Source of the DNA: Tardiphaga sp.
GTDB lineage: Bacteria > Pseudomonadota > Alphaproteobacteria > Rhizobiales > Xanthobacteraceae
DNA: 62,929 nt
Direction of reading: 5' to 3'
NCBI GenBank assembly: GCA_030147505.1
Contig: JASBVG010000011.1
Location: forward strand, 1-62,929
Below, one piece after another: positions 8,347-16,788 of the stretch. The position numbers and the translations under genes are program-made. The number at the start of each line of letters is the position of its first letter. Position 1 is the first letter of the stretch. A model generated the notes under the pieces. That model did not search any database. It was not told the DNA's origin and worked only from the letters and a program-made list of their open reading frames with translations.

Positions 8347-8860
8347 TGGGACGCTCTGTGAAAAGCTCCCGCGAAGCGGCTGCATCCGGTGCGCTCGATG
8401 TCATCGATCGCAAGATCCTGCGTGTTGTCAAGACGACGCGACGCTGTTGGTCACCGCCATCGGCGAGATCGTCGGCCTGTCGTCGACGCCGTGCTGGAAG
8501 CGCATTCGCCGGATGGAGCGCGATGGCTACATCACGCGCAAGGTGGCGCTCGTCGATCCGGACAAGCTCGGGCTGAAGGTTTCTGCTTTCGTGATGCTGC
8601 AATGTGAGGCGCATTCGGAGCAAATATTGGCGCTGTTGTCTCAGCGCGTCAGTGAGCTGCCCGAGATACTGGAATTCTATCGGATGGCGGGCGATATCGA
8701 CGATATGCTGAGGATCGTGCTGCCCGACATTGGTGCGTTCGAAGCGTTCAGGCGCCGTCTGGCGGAGGTTGTTCCGCTCAAGGATCTGTCGGTTCGCTTC
8801 ATCAACGCCACTTTGGGGCAAACCACAGCCTTGCCGATCGCGCTGCATCGCTACGCATAG
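8346..8860 (+). pseudogene. Lrp/AsnC-family transcriptional regulator, frameshifted
   Basis: The gene would encode a regulator of about 171 residues with an N-terminal winged HTH and a C-terminal ligand-binding RAM domain. ATG 8346 overlaps the previous stop. The first frame reads through LDVIDRKILRV, the start of the HTH, then breaks at 8426-8430. In the next frame DDATLLVTAIGEIVGLSSTP, WKRIRRMERDGYITRKVALV and the whole C-terminal domain follow to the TAG at 8858. Inserting one base after GT restores the reading frame. The break falls inside the DNA-binding domain and, if real, would abolish regulation. Its place at the end of the importer operon suggests it controlled that operon. Confidence 0.82.
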
Positions 8861-8868
8861 CGGGGCGG

Positions 8869-9240
8869 TCAATTCCGCCGCTGACGTGCCAGCCACTGGG
8901 TCGGTGTGAGGCCGAGTTCGGATCGGAATGCGGATCTGAGAGCATAGGCGTCGGGGAAACCTGCGCTGTCAGCGACCGCCTCGACACCATGCGCGCCGCT
9001 CACGAGGATTTCCTGCGCCCGCGCCAGACGCACATATTTGAGCCACTGTCCGAGGCTGCCGCCCGTGCGAGCCCGGATATGCCTGGACAGGCTGCGACGG
9101 CTCATGCCGGCCCGCGCGGCGAGTTCATCGAGGGATGGTGCCCGACGTGGGTCGGCGCGGAGGGCTTCGAGGATCTCGGTGGTGCGGCTATCGGCTGACG
9201 ATCCGATGGCGGGACGCTCGAGCAGTTGCGGTTGTACACG
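8869..9240 (-). pseudogene. AraC/GlxA-type regulator, N-terminal domain missing
   Basis: The minus strand encodes a complete AraC DNA-binding domain of about 110 residues: two HTH motifs (LDELAARAGMSRRSLSRHI and VEAVADSAGFPDAYALRSAF) and an end in GLTPTQWLARQRRN. The linker VQPQLLERP resembles the segment joining the GATase1-like sensor to the HTH in GlxA-family proteins. Upstream of about 9240 the frame stays open only as the antisense of the neighbouring plus-strand gene, so the expected sensor domain of about 180 residues is absent. I read this as a truncation at a deletion junction. A minimal regulator translated from a new start cannot be excluded. Confidence 0.75.
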
Positions 9241-10290
9241 GTGCGGCCGATCGGCCGTACCTATCCGAGCGGCGCTGCGGCGCATGGCTCGGAAATTCTC
9301 ATTAATGACGATAGCGGCGCCTATATCACGCGCTTTCGCGATCTCGATGCGAGTGCGATCCGGGAATATGGTGGCGTCGAGGATCTCGAACGCCTCACCG
9401 AATTCCTGCGCCCGCATATCATCCAGCTCAGCGATCGCCGGATCGAGTTTCCGCCAGAATATCCATATGTCGCCTCGCATAAGCGCTGGGTGGCCAACAA
9501 GCCCGGCAGCACGCTGATCATCCCGATCAGCGACCAGGTGGAATCGACATTCAACCAGCTCTGGATACGAACCGGCGAAGGGGCTGTAATCACCGATCCG
9601 AAAACGGGGCGCGTGCTCGGCGATCCCGGTGAGCTGATCGCGGCCGGTGTCATCAAGCCCGGGCGCTCGGCACCATTGTCGGTGATCGAAGGTAATTCAC
9701 GCACCAGCACGACAGCAGAACTGTCGATCGCCTCCTATAACGTCCATCTGGTCATGCAGGCCATGGGTCTTGGCGGCTGGCTGTTCTCGGGCATCAATAC
9801 GCAGGCCATTCTCGGCGCCTTTGCGTCAAAGGGCGTCAATGGCTACGGCTTCCGCTTCGATCGCCGCGATGAACGGGTGCAGCCCAATCCGGTCGGGCTG
9901 GACGGCTATTTCGAACCGCTGATCCCGCCTTACGTTCCCAACATGCACGTCGCCGCCGAACGTTTCGCAGAGCGGAAGTTTGGTCCGCGCGGCAATCATA
10001 ATCCGCAGCGGCCCGGGCCCTATACCGATAATGGTGGCGTGAAAGCGCGCACTGATCGCTACTGCTCGGCTTTCGTGCGCTATCTCGGTACGCTTGCCCA
10101 AGACATTTACGACACCTATGGCAAGTTTCCGGCGACCCAACCCAGTGTCGGCGTTGCCGCCTATACTCAGGCGCATCACATCGATCTTGGCTTTTACGAT
10201 ACGCACTATAAGGAAGGCGCCTATCTCGAAACCCACGCGCAGCATCAACGCGTCTGGCACGGCGCCGATGGCAAGACGGGCGGCGGCTAG
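9226..10290 (+). CDS. conserved-looking hypothetical protein, possibly N-terminally truncated
   Basis: A 354-residue frame starts at TTG 9226; the frame is blocked by a stop at 9196-9198. No ribosome binding site is convincing. The protein is soluble, without a signal peptide. I do not recognise the family. A stretch with small residues and paired aromatics (ASYNVHLVMQAMGLGGWLFS) faintly recalls flavin-binding nitroreductases, which is weak. It ends in a His-rich, Tyr-rich segment (HHIDLGFYDTHYKEGAYLET). It abuts the truncated AraC gene head to head, so both genes may have lost their 5' ends in one deletion. A good terminator follows. Confidence 0.65.
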   Translation: MRLYTVRPIGRTYPSGAAAHGSEILINDDSGAYITRFRDLDASAIREYGGVEDLERLTEFLRPHIIQLSDRRIEFPPEYPYVASHKRWVANKPGSTLIIPISDQVESTFNQLWIRTGEGAVITDPKTGRVLGDPGELIAAGVIKPGRSAPLSVIEGNSRTSTTAELSIASYNVHLVMQAMGLGGWLFSGINTQAILGAFASKGVNGYGFRFDRRDERVQPNPVGLDGYFEPLIPPYVPNMHVAAERFAERKFGPRGNHNPQRPGPYTDNGGVKARTDRYCSAFVRYLGTLAQDIYDTYGKFPATQPSVGVAAYTQAHHIDLGFYDTHYKEGAYLETHAQHQRVWHGADGKTGGG

Positions 10291-10320
10291 CACGACAATC
10301 CTATCAATGAGTCCGAGCGA

Positions 10321-10354
10321 ACGGGCGGCTGGATAACAGCCGCCCGTTTCTTTT
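10321..10354 (+). terminator. Rho-independent terminator
   Basis: ACGGGCGGCT pairs with AGCCGCCCGT around a 7-base loop, followed by TTCTTTT. It lies 30 bases after the preceding stop, in the orientation expected for that plus-strand gene. Confidence 0.85.
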
Positions 10355-10622
10355 GCCGCTACTTTTCTTGGCAGTCGTCAGTCGCTCGGGAAGATTGCAG
10401 TGCGACAGGTTGCCACGACCGGAAGGATGTTCCGTGCGCGGGGCGGCGAGCATCGCAAATATTTGCTCCGCATCCCGCTTCTGAGAAACTCATTTTTGGC
10501 TGCGACAGGTACGCAATTGACGTCTTTGCGCCGCAATGACGAGATGCTGCGGACGATGAGAAGCGCTTAATTTACGCGTGACGCTGCTATCGAAACGGCA
10601 TTTCAATCATGGAGACTATATT
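10355..10622. other. intergenic region upstream of the sulfurtransferase
   Basis: No gene is visible between the terminator and the sulfurtransferase start. The segment CGCCGCAATGACGAGA (10530-10546) looks like the remaining end of the palindromic repeat seen intact at 16671. A promoter for the sulfurtransferase-transporter pair probably lies in the last 100 bases, but I cannot assign its elements. Confidence 0.4.
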
Positions 10623-11552
10623 GTGATTATCAAATCGGTCATGACAGCAGCCTTGGCACTGAGCGTGGCAGCGGTCGGATTCACCGCTCCGTCGCAGGCG
10701 AATGCGAACAGCCCGCTGGTGAATGGCGAGTGGCTGGAGAAGAAACTCAGCGATCCGAAAGTGCGGGTCGTGGAAGTCAGTGTCGAACCCGGCCTGTTCG
10801 AGCGCGGCCACATCCCCGGCGCGCAGAACGTGGTCTGGCATACCGATCTCGTCGATACGGTGAAGCGCGACATCGCGTCGAAGGAGAAATTCCAGGAGCT
10901 GACCAAGAAGCTCGGCATCAATCAGGACAGCACGGTCGTTCTCTATGGCGACAACAACAACTGGTTCGCCGCCTGGGGCGCCTGGGTGTTTGATGTTTAT
11001 GGCGTGAAGAACGTCAAGCTGCTGGATGGCGGCCGCAAGAAGTGGGAAGCCGACAAGCGCCCGCTGGACACCCGTAACGCCAGCGTTGCGCCCGGTTCGC
11101 TGGTGATCGGCGAAGCCAATCAGAAGCTGCGTGCCCGTCTTGCAGACGTCACGGCCGCATCCGCCAACAAGAGCGCCACGCTGGTCGATATCCGCTCGGC
11201 TGACGAGTATTCGGGCAAGATCTTCGCGCCGCCCGGCTCGCAGGAGCTGACCGTGCGCGCCGGCCATGTGCCGAATGCGCTGAACGTGCCATGGAGCCGC
11301 GCTGTCGCCGAGGACGGCACCTTCAAGTCGGCTGCTGACCTGAAGAAGCTATATGCCGATGCCGGGATCGATGGCACCAAGCCGATCATTGTCTATTGCC
11401 GTATCGGCGAGCGTTCCAGCCACACCTGGTTCCTGCTCTCCAGGATCCTTGGCTACGACGTGAAAAACTATGACGGTTCGTGGACCGAATACGGTAATTC
11501 GGTCGGTCTGCCCGTGGTCAATGTCGCCGGCACGGTATGGGGCGGTAAGTGA
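10623..11552 (+). CDS. periplasmic thiosulfate sulfurtransferase (tandem rhodanese)
   Basis: This protein of about 309 residues transfers a sulfane sulfur through a catalytic cysteine persulfide. It has a signal peptide (MTAALALSVAAVGFT ending in QANA), an inactive N-terminal rhodanese domain, and a catalytic C-terminal domain with CRIGERSSHTWF, Cys near residue 259. The start is GTG 10623, seven bases after GGAG; ATG 10641 is an alternative. The stop overlaps the GTG start of the YeeE/YedE transporter (10549-type overlap GTGA at 11549-11552), so the two are translationally coupled. Together they look like a periplasmic sulfur-handling and uptake pair. Export to the periplasm is inferred from the signal peptide. 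Confidence 0.9.
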   Translation: MIIKSVMTAALALSVAAVGFTAPSQANANSPLVNGEWLEKKLSDPKVRVVEVSVEPGLFERGHIPGAQNVVWHTDLVDTVKRDIASKEKFQELTKKLGINQDSTVVLYGDNNNWFAAWGAWVFDVYGVKNVKLLDGGRKKWEADKRPLDTRNASVAPGSLVIGEANQKLRARLADVTAASANKSATLVDIRSADEYSGKIFAPPGSQELTVRAGHVPNALNVPWSRAVAEDGTFKSAADLKKLYADAGIDGTKPIIVYCRIGERSSHTWFLLSRILGYDVKNYDGSWTEYGNSVGLPVVNVAGTVWGGK

Positions 11553-12808
11553 CCGATCAGAGTCTGACGGAGCGCGCACACGCGGCTCCGTCCATTCATC
11601 AGCCCGCACCGGCATCAACGCCGGTGCGGGCCTTCTTTGTTGAGCGCTGGCCGTCGGTGTTGCTCGCCGCGAGCATCGTGCTGGCTCTACTGATCATCGG
11701 TTATGTCGTTCATGGCAACGGACATGCCCGCACGGCGCTGTCGCTGCTGTTCGGTGCGGCTTTTGGCATTGTCCTGCAGCGTGCGCGTTTCTGCTTCTTC
11801 TGCATGTTCCGCGAATGGTTCGACGAGCGCGATCCCCGCGGCTTGTCGGGCCTGCTGGTGGCGCTGGCGGTCGGTGTCATCGGCACGTTTCTGGTGTTCG
11901 GCGCGTGGCTGCCGGACGCCTCGACCGGACGGTTGCCGCCGGATGCATTCATTGGCCCGGTGGGTCTCGCGCTCGTGCTGGCAGGGCTGGCATTCGGCGC
12001 GGGGATGGCCATCTCCGGCTCCTGCGTCAGTGCGCATCTCTATCGGTTGGGCGAGGGCTCACCTACCGCGCCATTTGCATCGGCCGGCGTGCTGTTTGGA
12101 TTCATCCTCGGCTTCGTGAGCTGGAATCCAATCTATCTTGCGCTGATCGCCGATGCGCCGGTGATCTGGCTGCCGAAATATCTCGGCTATGCAGGCGCGC
12201 TGATTGCCTCGGCTGCCGGGCTTTCCGTTGTGGCCTATGCAATCCATCGCAATGGCGCTGCGCCCCATCCGGTCCCGCCTGCTGATCCGTTCACGGCCAT
12301 CTTCATCGCACGCTGGCCTGCCTGGATTGGCGGGGCCATCATCGGCGTGCTGGCAACGCTGTCTTATCTCCGCGTGGCGCCGCTCGGTGTCACGGCGGAA
12401 ATCGGCGCGCGTGCGCGTCAACTCGCCGGGGCTGCCGGTATCGCACCGACCAGACTCGAGGGCTTGGACAGCCTGCGCGGCTGTATCGCGGTCGTCCGGG
12501 ATTTTGCGTTGTCCGATAATGGCGTGTTCATCCTCGGCCTGATCGCTGCGTCCTTTGCCGCGGCGCTGGTCGCAGGACAATTCAAGCCGGCTTGGCCGAG
12601 CGCGCGTCAGATCGTACAGGGGCTGGTCGGAGGCACCTTGCTGGGCTGGGGCGCGATGGTCGGACTCGGCTGCACCGTCGGCACGCTGTTTTCGGGGATC
12701 TCTGCCGGTGCGCTGTCTGGCTGGGTGTTTGCTGCGTCCGTGTTTGGCGGTACGGCGATCATGCTTTGGGCCGGCCGGCGCGGCGGGCTGCTTCTGCGGC
12801 CTCGTTAG
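11549..12808 (+). CDS. YeeE/YedE-family sulfur transporter
   Basis: This 419-residue polytopic inner-membrane protein has about ten hydrophobic segments in two related halves. The family includes TsuA, which brings thiosulfate-type sulfur into the cell by passing it along conserved cysteines. Cysteines in the expected contexts are visible: RARFCFFC, GSCVSAHLY and LGCTVGTLFSG. It also has the GxxFGxG-type motif AGLAFGAGMAISGS. The N-terminal 30 residues are Pro/Ala-rich and cytoplasmic. It starts on GTG inside the preceding stop. Coupling with a periplasmic rhodanese suggests delivery of sulfane sulfur from thiosulfate or a persulfide. The exact substrate is not determined. Confidence 0.9.
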   Translation: MTDQSLTERAHAAPSIHQPAPASTPVRAFFVERWPSVLLAASIVLALLIIGYVVHGNGHARTALSLLFGAAFGIVLQRARFCFFCMFREWFDERDPRGLSGLLVALAVGVIGTFLVFGAWLPDASTGRLPPDAFIGPVGLALVLAGLAFGAGMAISGSCVSAHLYRLGEGSPTAPFASAGVLFGFILGFVSWNPIYLALIADAPVIWLPKYLGYAGALIASAAGLSVVAYAIHRNGAAPHPVPPADPFTAIFIARWPAWIGGAIIGVLATLSYLRVAPLGVTAEIGARARQLAGAAGIAPTRLEGLDSLRGCIAVVRDFALSDNGVFILGLIAASFAAALVAGQFKPAWPSARQIVQGLVGGTLLGWGAMVGLGCTVGTLFSGISAGALSGWVFAASVFGGTAIMLWAGRRGGLLLRPR

Positions 12809-12831
12809 GACTGCAGAAGACCAAAGAGACA

Positions 12832-13650
12832 TCACGATGTGTGCTGTCCCCAGCGCTCGACGGTTGCGCGGCTGATGGTCTTGAAGACCAGCTCCTCGAC
12901 GGCGAGGCCGATCAGGATCACCGTGAGGAGACCTGCAAACACGCTGTCCGTTTCGAGCTGGGCCCGGTTCGTATAGATGAACCATCCCAGGCCACCGGAT
13001 CGCGCGCTGACACCGAATACCAGTTCGGCAGCGATCAGCGTTCGCCAGGCAAAGGCCCAGCCGATCCGCAGACCCGACAGGATATGCGGGAAGGCCGCGG
13101 GCATCAGGATCTCGGTGATGAAACGACCGTGCGACAGGCCGAGATTTCGGCCGACCATGCGGAGCGTCGGAGAGACTGAGAGGAAGCCACTGTGACAGGC
13201 CAGCGCCACCGGCCACAATACCGAGTGGACCGTGACGAAGAGCAGACTTGGCACCCCGATCCCGAACCACAACAGCGTCACCGGCAGCAGCGCGATGGCC
13301 GGTAGCGGATTGAACATCGATGTGAGCAGACCGAGCGCGTCGCTGCCCCACCGCGACATCACTGCAAGGGCCGTGAATACAATGGCAATGGCCACCGCCA
13401 GCGCATAACCCGTGGTCAGCACGCGTAGCGATGTCGCTGCCCGATCCGGAAGCTCGCCGGAGAGTGTGGCCCGGGCCAGCGCGCCGAAGGTTGCCGTGAG
13501 CGTTGGCAACAGCAGCGAATTGTCGAGCCAGCGCGCATAAAGCTCCCATATGGCCGCCAGCACGGCCAGGATCACGATCCGCCGCAGCGTGCTGGCATTG
13601 GTCCGCAAGGACAGCCGAAGGCGCGGACCGGGATGAACGACGTCACCCAT
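12832..13650 (-). CDS. ABC transporter permease, SsuC/TauC type
   Basis: This 272-residue inner-membrane permease belongs to the nitrate/sulfonate/taurine importer family. I chose ATG 13650, which overlaps the end of the ATPase gene by eight bases. A longer frame to 13725 lies within the ATPase gene. Hydrophobic segments start at RRIVILAVLAAIWELYAR. The cytoplasmic coupling loop of BPD_transp_1 permeases is visible as LMPAAFPHILSGLRIGWAFAW, near residues 180-200. It is the third gene of a minus-strand operon: binding protein, ATPase, permease. Confidence 0.92.
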   Translation of the reverse strand: MGDVVHPGPRLRLSLRTNASTLRRIVILAVLAAIWELYARWLDNSLLLPTLTATFGALARATLSGELPDRAATSLRVLTTGYALAVAIAIVFTALAVMSRWGSDALGLLTSMFNPLPAIALLPVTLLWFGIGVPSLLFVTVHSVLWPVALACHSGFLSVSPTLRMVGRNLGLSHGRFITEILMPAAFPHILSGLRIGWAFAWRTLIAAELVFGVSARSGGLGWFIYTNRAQLETDSVFAGLLTVILIGLAVEELVFKTISRATVERWGQHTS

Positions 13651-14458
13651 GGGCGGCGCTCCCGTCGAATACGCTGCGCTGGATATCGCGTTCGAGTTCG
13701 GCAAATGCGGCGGAGCCACGGACACGCCGGTCGGCTGTCACGTTGAAGCTCGCAGCTACGCGACCGGGATGGGCGGTCAACGCCAGGATGCGGGTTCCGA
13801 CCACGATGGCCTCATCTAGGCCATGGGTGACGAACAGAGCGGTGCTGCCGGTCTCTTCGCACAATGACAGAAGCTCGTCCTGCATCTGCCGGCGCGTCAG
13901 CGCGTCGAGGGCGGCAAAGGGCTCATCCATCAGCAGCAGTCGTGGCTGCAGCGCGAACGCCCGCGCGATGGCCACGCGCTGCTTCATGCCGCCGGACAGC
14001 GTATGCGGATAGGTATCCAGAAAGCGGCCGAGGCCTACCCGTGTCAGCCAGTCGTGCGCTTCTTGCTCCGCCTGCTGGCGCGGCAGTTTGCGGCCGCGTT
14101 CGAGCGCGTAGCGGACATTACCGAGCGCGGTGCGCCACGGCATCAACTGGTCGAACTCCTGAAACACGGTCATCCGGTCAGGGGACGGGCGTGTGATCGG
14201 TGTGCCGTCAATCAGGATGGCGCCGGCGGTCGGCACCAGGAAGCCGCCGATGGCGCGCAGCAAGGTCGATTTTCCGGATCCGGAAGGGCCGATCAGCACC
14301 AGCCTTTCGCCGGCATGGAGCGCGAAGGATACGTCATCGACAGCGGTCAGCGCGCCCTCACGGGTGGGATAATCGATACCGATATGGTTGACCTGAAGCA
14401 GCGGCATGGACTGCACGTCGCTGCGCTCTGCGGGGCGCGTGAGGGTGGTCGTGGACAC
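13643..14458 (-). CDS. ABC transporter ATP-binding protein, SsuB/TauB type
   Basis: This 271-residue ATPase of the sulfonate/taurine/nitrate importer family has Walker A GPSGSGKST, the Q-loop in TVFQEFDQLMPWR, the signature LSGGMKQRVAIARAFA, Walker B RLLLMDEPFAALD and the switch histidine in LFVTHGLDEA. The gene starts one base after the binding-protein stop and overlaps the permease start, which indicates coupled translation. It is the only ATPase for sulfonate-type uptake in this window and may serve both binding proteins (14460 and 22240). Confidence 0.93.
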   Translation of the reverse strand: MSTTTLTRPAERSDVQSMPLLQVNHIGIDYPTREGALTAVDDVSFALHAGERLVLIGPSGSGKSTLLRAIGGFLVPTAGAILIDGTPITRPSPDRMTVFQEFDQLMPWRTALGNVRYALERGRKLPRQQAEQEAHDWLTRVGLGRFLDTYPHTLSGGMKQRVAIARAFALQPRLLLMDEPFAALDALTRRQMQDELLSLCEETGSTALFVTHGLDEAIVVGTRILALTAHPGRVAASFNVTADRRVRGSAAFAELERDIQRSVFDGSAAHG

Positions 14459-14459
14459 G

Positions 14460-15488
14460 TCAGCTTCCGGGCTTGTCCTTGAGGCCGGGCCAGAACATGT
14501 CCTGCCAGCGCGCGGGTGCCTGCTTGATCAGGCCTACCTTGGCCTCGAAGTCGGCGAACTTCTGCGCGCCTTCCGGTGCTGTCGTGAAGCGCACATTCGG
14601 ATCGCGGATGATAGCCTCGACAAAATCAGGCGAAAGCTTGGACGCTTCGGCCTTGATATAGAGTGCGGCTGCCTCTTTCGGATTTTCGGCGATCCAGGCA
14701 TTGGCGCGGTCGAGGGCGCGGACAAAAGCCTCGATGGTTTTGGGATTATCGGTGGTGAACTTCGTGGTCGAATAAACCACATTGAAGGTGTGTGGCCCGC
14801 CGAGCACGTCATAGCTGTTCAGGATCGGATGCACCTTGCCGGTGGCGAGCTGCTGCTGCACGAAGGGCGGTGACGTGAAATGCGCCGTGATCTCCGATTT
14901 GCCGGACAGGATCGCCGCGGTGGCGTCCGGATGCGGCATGCTGACGGTGAGATCGTCCAGCTTGTCGAACTTTCCGAATGCCTTGTCCGCCGCCATCTGC
15001 AGCAGGATCGGCTGAAAGCCGACCTTGACGGACGGCAGCGCGATACGGTCGCGTTCGGTGAGATCGGCGATGCTCTTGATGTTCGGATTGTTGGTGGTCA
15101 ACACATTGGCCATGGAGCCCAATGCGGCGATGCCGATGATCCTGGCATTGCTGCGGGTCTTGTCCCAGGTGAGGATCATCGGCGTGATGCCGGCGGTAGC
15201 GAAATCGAGACCGCCGGAGATCAGCGCCTCGTTCATCGCCGCCGCACCGGACAGGCGCAGCCATTCGATGGTCGGCGGCTTGATGCCAAGCTTGCGGGCT
15301 TCTTCTTCGACAAAGCCTTTTTCGTTCGAGACGATCAGCGGCAGATAACCCACGCCGAATTGCTGTGCGATCCGCAGTTTGTCGGTCTCCGATCGGGCAG
15401 CCTGGGTGCCGCAGAACGAAATCACGAGCGGCAGGCAGGCAATGATCCAGGCGCGCAACTTTGCCCGATGGCCGCGGGGATTGCTCAT
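14460..15488 (-). CDS. ABC transporter substrate-binding protein, SsuA/TauA type
   Basis: This 342-residue periplasmic binding protein of the NitT/TauT family has a signal peptide with hydrophobic core AWIIACLPLVISF and cleavage near AARSE. The mature part opens TDKLRIAQQFGVGYLPLIV and contains SGKSEITAHFTSPPFVQQQL, a typical second-lobe region. It heads the minus-strand operon with the ATPase and permease. The substrate is probably a sulfonate, taurine or a related organosulfur compound, judged from the neighbouring monooxygenases rather than from the binding site. Confidence 0.9.
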   Translation of the reverse strand: MSNPRGHRAKLRAWIIACLPLVISFCGTQAARSETDKLRIAQQFGVGYLPLIVSNEKGFVEEEARKLGIKPPTIEWLRLSGAAAMNEALISGGLDFATAGITPMILTWDKTRSNARIIGIAALGSMANVLTTNNPNIKSIADLTERDRIALPSVKVGFQPILLQMAADKAFGKFDKLDDLTVSMPHPDATAAILSGKSEITAHFTSPPFVQQQLATGKVHPILNSYDVLGGPHTFNVVYSTTKFTTDNPKTIEAFVRALDRANAWIAENPKEAAALYIKAEASKLSPDFVEAIIRDPNVRFTTAPEGAQKFADFEAKVGLIKQAPARWQDMFWPGLKDKPGS

Positions 15489-15820
15489 GACGAACTCCGG
15501 AAATGATTGAACATCTGATGTTGTAGGAACTCTATTGAAATCCGATCCCGGTTCCAGCGAAGAGTTCTGTTCCAGCGAAAATGGAAAGCTTCACCTATGC
15601 GACTGCTATCAAAGAGGTGAGATTTATCTCAATGCGCGCGATGGCAGAAAGCCTGACGTGCGGGAGAAAGCGATCATCCAAACGATACAGAGCGAAGAAT
15701 GTTCAGGTCGGATCGCAGCGAGATGCAATGCATGCCTTGCTATTTTTTCCGGGGCATTGCGGGAGGCGTTGGATGTGCCAGAGTTCCCGCATCTGTCGTT
15801 TTTCATGGAGTGATGTGACG
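15489..15820. promoter_or_regulatory. divergent promoter region between ssuA-like and metQ-like genes
   Basis: These 332 bases separate two divergent binding-protein genes. The sequence GTTCCAGCGAA occurs twice, 17-20 bases apart (15551-15580), and could be a regulator site. Reading frames crossing it (for example from 15535 and 15581) have no recognisable content and are rejected. No riboswitch fold was recognised. Confidence 0.4.
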
Positions 15821-16630
15821 ATGTCTGGATTTTATGCGGCGCCACCGCGGCTCGCACGATTGGCTGCAGTTATATCGTTTGCGACGATCATGGGCGCCGG
15901 CCCGGCGCAGGCCGAGACCATCCGCGTCGGTGTAACGGCCGGGCCGCATGCCGAGGTCATTGATGCCGTTCGCAAGGTTGCGGCCGAACGTGGGCTTGAG
16001 ATCAAGGCTGTCGAATTCACCGACTATGTGTTCCCCAATCAGGCGCTGGCCAACAAGGACCTCGAGGCGAATTCGTTCCAGCATGAGCCCTATCTGAAGA
16101 ACCAGATTGCCAAGACCGGCTGGAAGATCGTCAAGGTCACCACCACGACGGCGTCGCCGATGGGTATCTATTCGCGGAAGTACAAGAGTTTTGCGGATGT
16201 GCCGGCAGGTGCCACGATCGCCATTCCCAACGACCCCAGCAACGGCGCGCGTTCGCTCCAGATTCTGGCAGTGAATGGTATCATCACGTTGAAGGATCCG
16301 ACCAACACCACGGCCGGTATCGCCGATATCGCGCAGAATGCGAAGAAGCTGAAATTCGTCGAACTCGACGCAGCGCAATTGGCGCGCTCGCTGGGTGATG
16401 TCGACGCCGCAGCGGTCAACAACAATTACGCGGTGCAGGCAGGGCTCGATCCGGTCAAGGACAGCCTGATCAAGGAGCCGGCGGAAACGCCGTGGGTCAA
16501 CATCATCGCCGTCCGCGAGGAAGACAAGGACAAGCCCTGGGTCAAGACCTTGACCGAATCCTACCGCTCCGAGCCGGTGAAGCAGTTCATCCTGACGCGG
16601 TTCAAGGGCGCTTATGTGCCGAGCTGGTGA
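15821..16630 (+). CDS. MetQ/NlpA-family ABC transporter substrate-binding protein
   Basis: This 269-residue protein of the NlpA family binds D- or L-methionine or a related sulfur compound in the periplasm. The start is ATG 15821, with GGAG ten bases upstream; longer frames from 15581 lack sense. The signal peptide ends AGPAQA. There is no lipobox cysteine, so it is soluble rather than a lipoprotein. Family blocks RVGVTAGPHAEVIDAV and VEFTDYVFPNQALANKDLEA are clear. No metN or metI gene is present in the window, so its partner transporter is elsewhere. It stands alone between two operons of the sulfur region. Confidence 0.9.
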   Translation: MSGFYAAPPRLARLAAVISFATIMGAGPAQAETIRVGVTAGPHAEVIDAVRKVAAERGLEIKAVEFTDYVFPNQALANKDLEANSFQHEPYLKNQIAKTGWKIVKVTTTTASPMGIYSRKYKSFADVPAGATIAIPNDPSNGARSLQILAVNGIITLKDPTNTTAGIADIAQNAKKLKFVELDAAQLARSLGDVDAAAVNNNYAVQAGLDPVKDSLIKEPAETPWVNIIAVREEDKDKPWVKTLTESYRSEPVKQFILTRFKGAYVPSW

Positions 16631-16670
16631 ATCGGCAGGGGCCTGCGAGGCGACTGCATAGACTCTCAGC

Positions 16671-16752
16671 CGTCATTGCGAGGAGCGGAGCGACGAAGCA
16701 ATCCAGTCTTTGGTCAAGAACTGGATTGCTTCGCTACGTTCGCAATGACGAC
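16671..16752. repeat. palindromic intergenic repeat, CATTGCGAGG type
   Basis: A long imperfect palindrome: CGTCATTGCGAGGAGCGGAG at the left end and the near-complementary CTTCGCTACGTTCGCAATGACG at the right, meeting at AATCCAGT/ACTGGATT. It sits 40 bases after the metQ-like stop and between convergent genes, so it may also terminate both transcripts. Repeats of this pattern are common in Bradyrhizobium and relatives. Confidence 0.75.
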
Positions 16753-16788
16753 GAAAGCTGGCGTGTTTCGATGCGGCAAAGTGCCAGA

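Noticed and set aside
15535..15813. Short plus-strand frames in the divergent promoter region before the metQ-like gene
   Set aside because: Random-looking composition, and the true metQ-like start with signal peptide at 15821 is well supported.
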